A stretch of DNA of 64,000 nt from Streptomyces xantholiticus (GTDB lineage Bacteria > Actinomycetota > Actinomycetes > Streptomycetales > Streptomycetaceae): contig NZ_BMWB01000004.1 in the NCBI RefSeq assembly GCF_014651015.1, positions 186,001 through 250,000 of the forward strand, in the 5' to 3' direction. Below, piece by piece: positions 60,025 through 64,000 of the stretch (the stretch's first letter is position 1; the number at the start of each line of letters is the position of its first letter). The notes under the pieces were generated by a model that was not told where the DNA came from, searched no databases, and worked only from the letters and a program-made list of their open reading frames with translations. The position numbers were made by a program, and so were the translations under genes.

Positions 60025-62853
60025 TCAGCCGACCGAGCTGTACGCCACCACACCCCGCAGCAGTGCATCGACGGCCTTGCGGGCGTTCTTCGCGACGGTG
60101 CTGTCCTCCCCGGGGGCGGCCGCCGCGATCTGGCCGAGCACGTCGATGACCTGCTTGCACCAGCGCACGAAGTCGCCCGCGGGCATCTCCGCCTCGCGCA
60201 GCACCTCGTCGAGCCCCTTGCCGGAGGCCCACTGATACGCGGCCCAGGCGAAACCGAGATCCGGCTCGCGCTGCCCCACGCCCTCCGCCTGGTTGATCCT
60301 GAACTCCTCCTCCAGGGCGTCCAGCCGGCCCCAGATGCGCACCATCTCGCCCAGCGCCGCACTCGCCTTCCCGCCCGGCACCTTGGGCGGCAGCGCGTCG
60401 TCCGACTGCCGTGCCTCGTAGACCAACGCCGAGACGCATGCGGCCAGTTCCGCCGGGTTCAGTCCCTCCCAGACCCGCTCGCGCAGACATTCGCTGGCCA
60501 GCAGGTCCAGTTCGCCGTAGAGCCGGGCGAGGCGCCTGCCGTGCTCGGTCACCTCGTCGGAGCGGAGGTAGTCCATCTCCGTCAGCAGGGCGACGATCCG
60601 GTCGAAGGTCCGCGCGATGGTGTTCGTACGGCCCTCGATGCGCCGCTCCAGCTGCCGGGTGTCGCGCTGGAGACGGTGGTAGCGCTCCGCCCAGCGGGCG
60701 TGGTCCTCACGCTCGTCGCAACCGTGGCAGGGGTGGGCCCGCAGCTCGGCGCGCAGCCGGGCGATCTCACGGTCGTCCGCGGCGGGCGACCGGCCCTTGC
60801 GGTGCCGCTCGGGCACGATGTGCCCCGCCTTGGAGCGCAGCGCCGAGGCGAGGTCCCGACGCGACTGCGGGGAGCGGGGGTTGAAGGACTTCGGGATGCG
60901 CATCCGCTCCAGCGCCTCGACCGGCACCGGGAAGTCGATCGACGCCAGCCGCTTGACCTGACGCTCCGAGGTGAGGACCAGCGGCCGCGGGCCGTCGTGG
61001 TACTCGAAGCCGCGGTGGCCGCCGGTCCTGCCCGCCGGCAGGCCCGGGTCGAGGACCAGCGCCAAGCCGGCGAACTTGCCCGTCGGCACATGGATCACGT
61101 CACCCGGCTTGAGCCGCTCCAGCGAGGTGGCGGCTGCGGCCCGGCGCTGGGCCGCGCCCTGCTTGGCGAGTTCGGTCTCGCGCTCCTTCAGGTTGCGGCG
61201 CAGCCGCGCGTACTCCTCGAAGTCGCCGAGGTGGCAGGTCATCCCCTCGCGGTAGCCCTGGAGGCCTTCCTCGTTGCGCTGGACCTGGCGGGAGATGCCG
61301 ACGACCGACTTGTCGGCCTGGAACTGCGCGAACGACGTCTCCAGCAGCTCGCGGGAGCGGTGCCGCCCGAACTGGTGCACAAGGTTGACCGCCATGTTGT
61401 ACGACGGCTTGAAGCTGGAGCGCAGGGGGTAGGTGCGCGTGCCGGCGAGTCCGGCGAGTGCGCCGGGGTCCATGGCCCGCTGCCACAGGACCACCGCGTG
61501 GCCCTCGATGTCGATGCCGCGGCGTCCGGCGCGGCCGGTCAACTGGGTGTACTCGCCGGGGGTGATGTCGGCGTGCTGCTCGCCGTTCCACTTGACGAGT
61601 TTCTCCAGCACCACGGACCGGGCGGGCATGTTGATGCCGAGCGCCAGCGTCTCCGTCGCGAACACGGCCTTCACCAGGCCGCGTACGAACAGCTCCTCGA
61701 CGACCTCCTTGAAGGTCGGCAGCATGCCGGCGTGGTGCGCGGCGATCCCCCGCTCCAGACCTTCCAGCCACTCGTAGTAGCCGAGGACATGGAGGTCCTC
61801 GCCGGGGATGGAGGCGGTCCGCTCCTCGACGATCTCACGCACCTTTCTGCGCGCTTCCTCGTCGTTGAGCCGCAGGCCGGCGTAGAGGCACTGCTGCACG
61901 GCGGCCTCGCAGCCCGCGCGGCTGAAGATGAACGTGATGGCGGGCAGCAGCCCTTCGGCGTCGAGCCGGTCGATCACCTCGGGCCGGCCGGGCGTCCAGA
62001 TACGGCTGCGCTGACGCCGCTCACGCTCCCGGTCCGCCTCGCGCACCATCTTGCCGCGGCGACGGTCACTCGGGTTGTACGTACGGCTGTTCTCCATACG
62101 GGCCAGTCGTACGAGGTCGGGGTTGACCTCGCGGCGGCCGACACCGCGGCCGCCGTGGTCCGTCTCCTCCTCGAAGAGGTCGTACATCCGCCGTCCGGCC
62201 ATGACGTGTTGCCACAGCGGGACCGGACGGTTCTCGGAGACGATGACCTCGGTGTCACCGCGGACGGTGTCGAGCCAGTCGCCGAACTCCTCCGCGTTCG
62301 ACACGGTCGCCGAGAGTGACACCAGGGTCACCGACTCGGGGAGGTGGATGATCACTTCCTCCCAGACCGCGCCCCGGAACCGGTCGGAGAGGTAGTGCAC
62401 CTCGTCCATGACGACATGGCCGAGGCCCGTCAGCGACTGCGAGCCCGCGTACAGCATGTTGCGCAGCACCTCGGTCGTCATGACGACCACCGGTGCCCCG
62501 GAGTTGATGCTGTTGTCGCCGGTCAGCAGGCCGACCTTCTCTGAGCCGTACCGCTTGACCAGGTCGGCGTACTTCTGGTTCGACAGCGCCTTGATGGGCG
62601 TCGTGTAAAAGCATTTGCGGCCCTGCGTGAGGGCGAGATGGACGGCGAACTCGCCGACGATGGTCTTGCCCGAGCCGGTGGGCGCGGCGACGAGCACACC
62701 CTTGCCCGCCTCCAGGGCCTGGCATGCCTCGATCTGGAAGGGATCGAGATCGAAGTCGTACATCGCGCGGAAGGGGGCCAGCGCGGTGGCCTCCTCTGCG
62801 GCGCGGACGCGGGCGGCGGCATAGCGCTCTGCGGGAGAGAAATCCTCGGTCAT
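60025..62853 (-). CDS. helY: DEVH-box RNA helicase, HelY/Mtr4-like
   Basis: A 942-residue Ski2-like helicase, probably acting on RNA. Walker A APTGSGKT is at residues 57-64; the Walker B box is DEVH in HVVMDEVHYLSDRFRG; motif III is VSLSATVSN; motif VI is TQLTGRAGRRGIDIEG. IAAHHAGMLPTFKEVVEELFVRGLVK and FATETLALGINMPAR are typical of the Mtr4/Ski2 group. The C-terminal half carries the beta-barrel insert (GDVIHVPTGKFAGLALVLD) and a helical DSHCT domain (ELDLLASECLRERVWEGLNPAELAACVSALVYEAR). Actinobacterial HelY is annotated so. It lies behind tatC on the same strand, a usual order. An ATG or a GTG three codons earlier may be the start. Confidence 0.93.
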   Translation of the reverse strand: MTEDFSPAERYAAARVRAAEEATALAPFRAMYDFDLDPFQIEACQALEAGKGVLVAAPTGSGKTIVGEFAVHLALTQGRKCFYTTPIKALSNQKYADLVKRYGSEKVGLLTGDNSINSGAPVVVMTTEVLRNMLYAGSQSLTGLGHVVMDEVHYLSDRFRGAVWEEVIIHLPESVTLVSLSATVSNAEEFGDWLDTVRGDTEVIVSENRPVPLWQHVMAGRRMYDLFEEETDHGGRGVGRREVNPDLVRLARMENSRTYNPSDRRRGKMVREADRERERRQRSRIWTPGRPEVIDRLDAEGLLPAITFIFSRAGCEAAVQQCLYAGLRLNDEEARRKVREIVEERTASIPGEDLHVLGYYEWLEGLERGIAAHHAGMLPTFKEVVEELFVRGLVKAVFATETLALGINMPARSVVLEKLVKWNGEQHADITPGEYTQLTGRAGRRGIDIEGHAVVLWQRAMDPGALAGLAGTRTYPLRSSFKPSYNMAVNLVHQFGRHRSRELLETSFAQFQADKSVVGISRQVQRNEEGLQGYREGMTCHLGDFEEYARLRRNLKERETELAKQGAAQRRAAAATSLERLKPGDVIHVPTGKFAGLALVLDPGLPAGRTGGHRGFEYHDGPRPLVLTSERQVKRLASIDFPVPVEALERMRIPKSFNPRSPQSRRDLASALRSKAGHIVPERHRKGRSPAADDREIARLRAELRAHPCHGCDEREDHARWAERYHRLQRDTRQLERRIEGRTNTIARTFDRIVALLTEMDYLRSDEVTEHGRRLARLYGELDLLASECLRERVWEGLNPAELAACVSALVYEARQSDDALPPKVPGGKASAALGEMVRIWGRLDALEEEFRINQAEGVGQREPDLGFAWAAYQWASGKGLDEVLREAEMPAGDFVRWCKQVIDVLGQIAAAAPGEDSTVAKNARKAVDALLRGVVAYSSVG

Positions 62854-63010
62854 CTTGTTCACGAGCCTACCCGCCGCCTCTGACAGTGAGCCGATCTTTA
62901 ATCGGACGAGAGCATCTACCGCGGGGAGTACCCGCAGCGACAGCGGCGATGCATACGCGAGCGGGCACACCGCACCGGGCGTGCCCGCTGTTCGGCCCGT
63001 CGGCCGGGCG

Positions 63011-63976
63011 TCAGGTGATGTCGTCGTAGCCGTTCAGCCGGTGCGAGCGGCCGCCGTCGGCCTCTCCGGTGGCCTGCTCGGGCAGGGCCCGGGCCGTCGT
63101 GGAGACCGACTCCACTTCACCGATCGCGGCGGGGGTGAGGTCGAGGTCGGAGGCCTCGTCCTCGTCGAGCTCCGCGTCGGGGTTCCGGCGGCGCCGACGC
63201 AGGTCGTTGAGGACGGAGAAACCGACCGCCATGAAGTAGAGGATCGCCAGCGGACCAGCCAGCAGCAGCATGGAGAGGGGCTCGCCGCCGGGCGTTGCGA
63301 TCGCGGCGAAGCCGGTCAACCCGAGAACCATCCCGCGCCACCACGAGAGCATCCGCGTGCCACTCAGCACACCGGTGAGGTTGAGGAAGATAAGGAGCAG
63401 CGGGAGCTCGAAGGCCGCCCCGAAGACGAGGATCATCCGCGTGATGAGATCAAGATAATCGTCGAGCGGCAGCAGGTTCTGTGCATTGTCCGGCGTGAAA
63501 CTCAGCATGATCTGCGCGGTCTGCGGCAGGATCGAGTAGGCCAGGTACGCGCCCCCGGCGAAAAGAGGGACGCCGGCCGCCACGAAAGAGAGCGAATGAC
63601 GCTTCTCGTGTCGGTGCAGTCCAGGAGCCACGAAGGCCCACAACTGATAGAGCCAGACCGGCGTGGCGAACAGGACGCCAGCCATCAAGGAGACCTTCAG
63701 GGTGATGGTGAACGGCGAGAGCAGGCCGTTCGTCGTCATCACCGCGCAAGGGCGGCCGTCCTTGGTCTCCGTCGCACCATCGACGCAGCCGACCGACTCC
63801 AGGATCGGCTTCATCAGGAACTCGAAGATGTCCTTCTGGTAGAAGGCGGCCACGACCACCGCGACAACGATGGCAAGAACCGACTTGAGCAAGCGATTGC
63901 GCAGCTCGCGCAGGTGCTCCCCGAGCGGCATCCGCCCCTCGGCGTCCTTCTCCTGCTTGCGGGCAGAGTTGAGCAA
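63011..63976 (-). CDS. tatC: Sec-independent protein translocase TatC
   Basis: Core receptor of the twin-arginine export system, which carries folded proteins across the membrane. The 321-residue protein begins RKQEKDAEGRMPLGEHLRELRNRLLKSV, the cytoplasmic N-terminus with conserved Glu and Arg, and has six membrane helices, with FVAPGLHRHEKRH as the typical loop and FGAAFELPLLLIFL the later core. The tail of 60 residues is acidic, as in other streptomycetes. The start is a TTG at 63976 with GAGGAACGTG upstream. The GH10-like protein in this window has a Tat signal, so it is a client. The tatA gene normally lies just upstream, past the right edge. Confidence 0.95.
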   Translation of the reverse strand: MLNSARKQEKDAEGRMPLGEHLRELRNRLLKSVLAIVVAVVVAAFYQKDIFEFLMKPILESVGCVDGATETKDGRPCAVMTTNGLLSPFTITLKVSLMAGVLFATPVWLYQLWAFVAPGLHRHEKRHSLSFVAAGVPLFAGGAYLAYSILPQTAQIMLSFTPDNAQNLLPLDDYLDLITRMILVFGAAFELPLLLIFLNLTGVLSGTRMLSWWRGMVLGLTGFAAIATPGGEPLSMLLLAGPLAILYFMAVGFSVLNDLRRRRRNPDAELDEDEASDLDLTPAAIGEVESVSTTARALPEQATGEADGGRSHRLNGYDDIT

Positions 63977-64000
63977 CCCACGTTCCTCGTTTCGTGCGGC

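Noticed and set aside
58290..60362. 690-codon minus-strand open frame
   Set aside because: Covers the ADP-ribosylglycohydrolase, the NTF2-like gene and part of the helicase gene in antisense; no family resemblance.

Overview
The window looks like chromosomal DNA of a Streptomyces or a very close relative. Base composition is very GC-rich, many genes start with GTG, and genes are packed in 4-base ATGA/GTGA overlaps. Family content (DUF5997, DUF1918, DUF2510, mycosin, ECF42 sigma factor, GlnA4-type glutamine synthetase, HelY-like helicase, TatC) is typical of the genus. Functions below are family assignments read from the translations; no database search was run.

Layout. (1) 1-9.3 kb, arginine biosynthesis: argG-argH and the coupled operon argC-J-B-D-R on the minus strand, with matching ARG-box-like sites before argG and argC, plus a HEAT-repeat protein and a flavin-fold protein. 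(2) 9.3-21 kb, mixed regulators and enzymes: a decayed VOC gene fragment, a DUF5997 / LysR-like pair, a YciI-ECF42 sigma pair, a MocR regulator whose start codon overlaps that of a divergent EamA exporter, a Tat-exported GH10-like hydrolase, 3-hydroxybutyryl-CoA dehydrogenase, a NUDIX enzyme and a TPR regulator. (3) 21-29 kb, translation: pheS-pheT, a sensor kinase, a TrmH-type methyltransferase and infC-rpmI-rplT, where infC appears to start at a rare ATC codon behind a structured leader. (4) 29-38.5 kb: SseB, a mycosin with a Pro/Ala-rich membrane partner, an Alr-fold aldolase, a frameshifted NAD(P)-binding gene, an EamA exporter, and a MarR protein fused to a piece of serine recombinase. 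(5) 38.4-45.1 kb, a probable ethanolamine (gamma-glutamyl route) utilisation cluster: SDR, aldehyde dehydrogenase, GlnA4-like ligase, FadR-type regulator, ethanolamine-type permease and class-I amidotransferase hydrolase. (6) 45-50.8 kb: LysR/TDT exporter pair, orphan BtuF-like protein, XRE-cupin regulator, 5'-3' exonuclease, and an iron-box-controlled siderophore-interacting protein. (7) 51.2-58.5 kb, a locus matching the mycobacterial sigK-rskA-ufaA1 neighbourhood: ECF sigma factor and zinc-type anti-sigma factor converge on an operon of FAD oxidoreductase, DUF1365, two cyclopropane-synthase-like methyltransferases and a DUF1295 membrane enzyme. (8) 58.5-64 kb: ADP-ribosylglycohydrolase, NTF2-like protein, HelY-like helicase and tatC.

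The most interesting region is (7). The sigma gene and the lipid-enzyme operon share the same two-part promoter (ACCAATCCGC, then CCGAAC or ACGAAT, with CAATCC exactly 15 bases before the second element). A shrunken fasciclin-domain gene lies divergently against the operon promoter. Fasciclin antigens (Mpt70/Mpt83) and these same lipid genes belong to the SigK regulon in Mycobacterium tuberculosis, so this appears to be a rearranged Streptomyces version of that regulon whose antigen gene has decayed. Other notable items are the MarR-recombinase fusion, head-to-head overlapping start codons with apparently leaderless promoters, and the structured infC leader.
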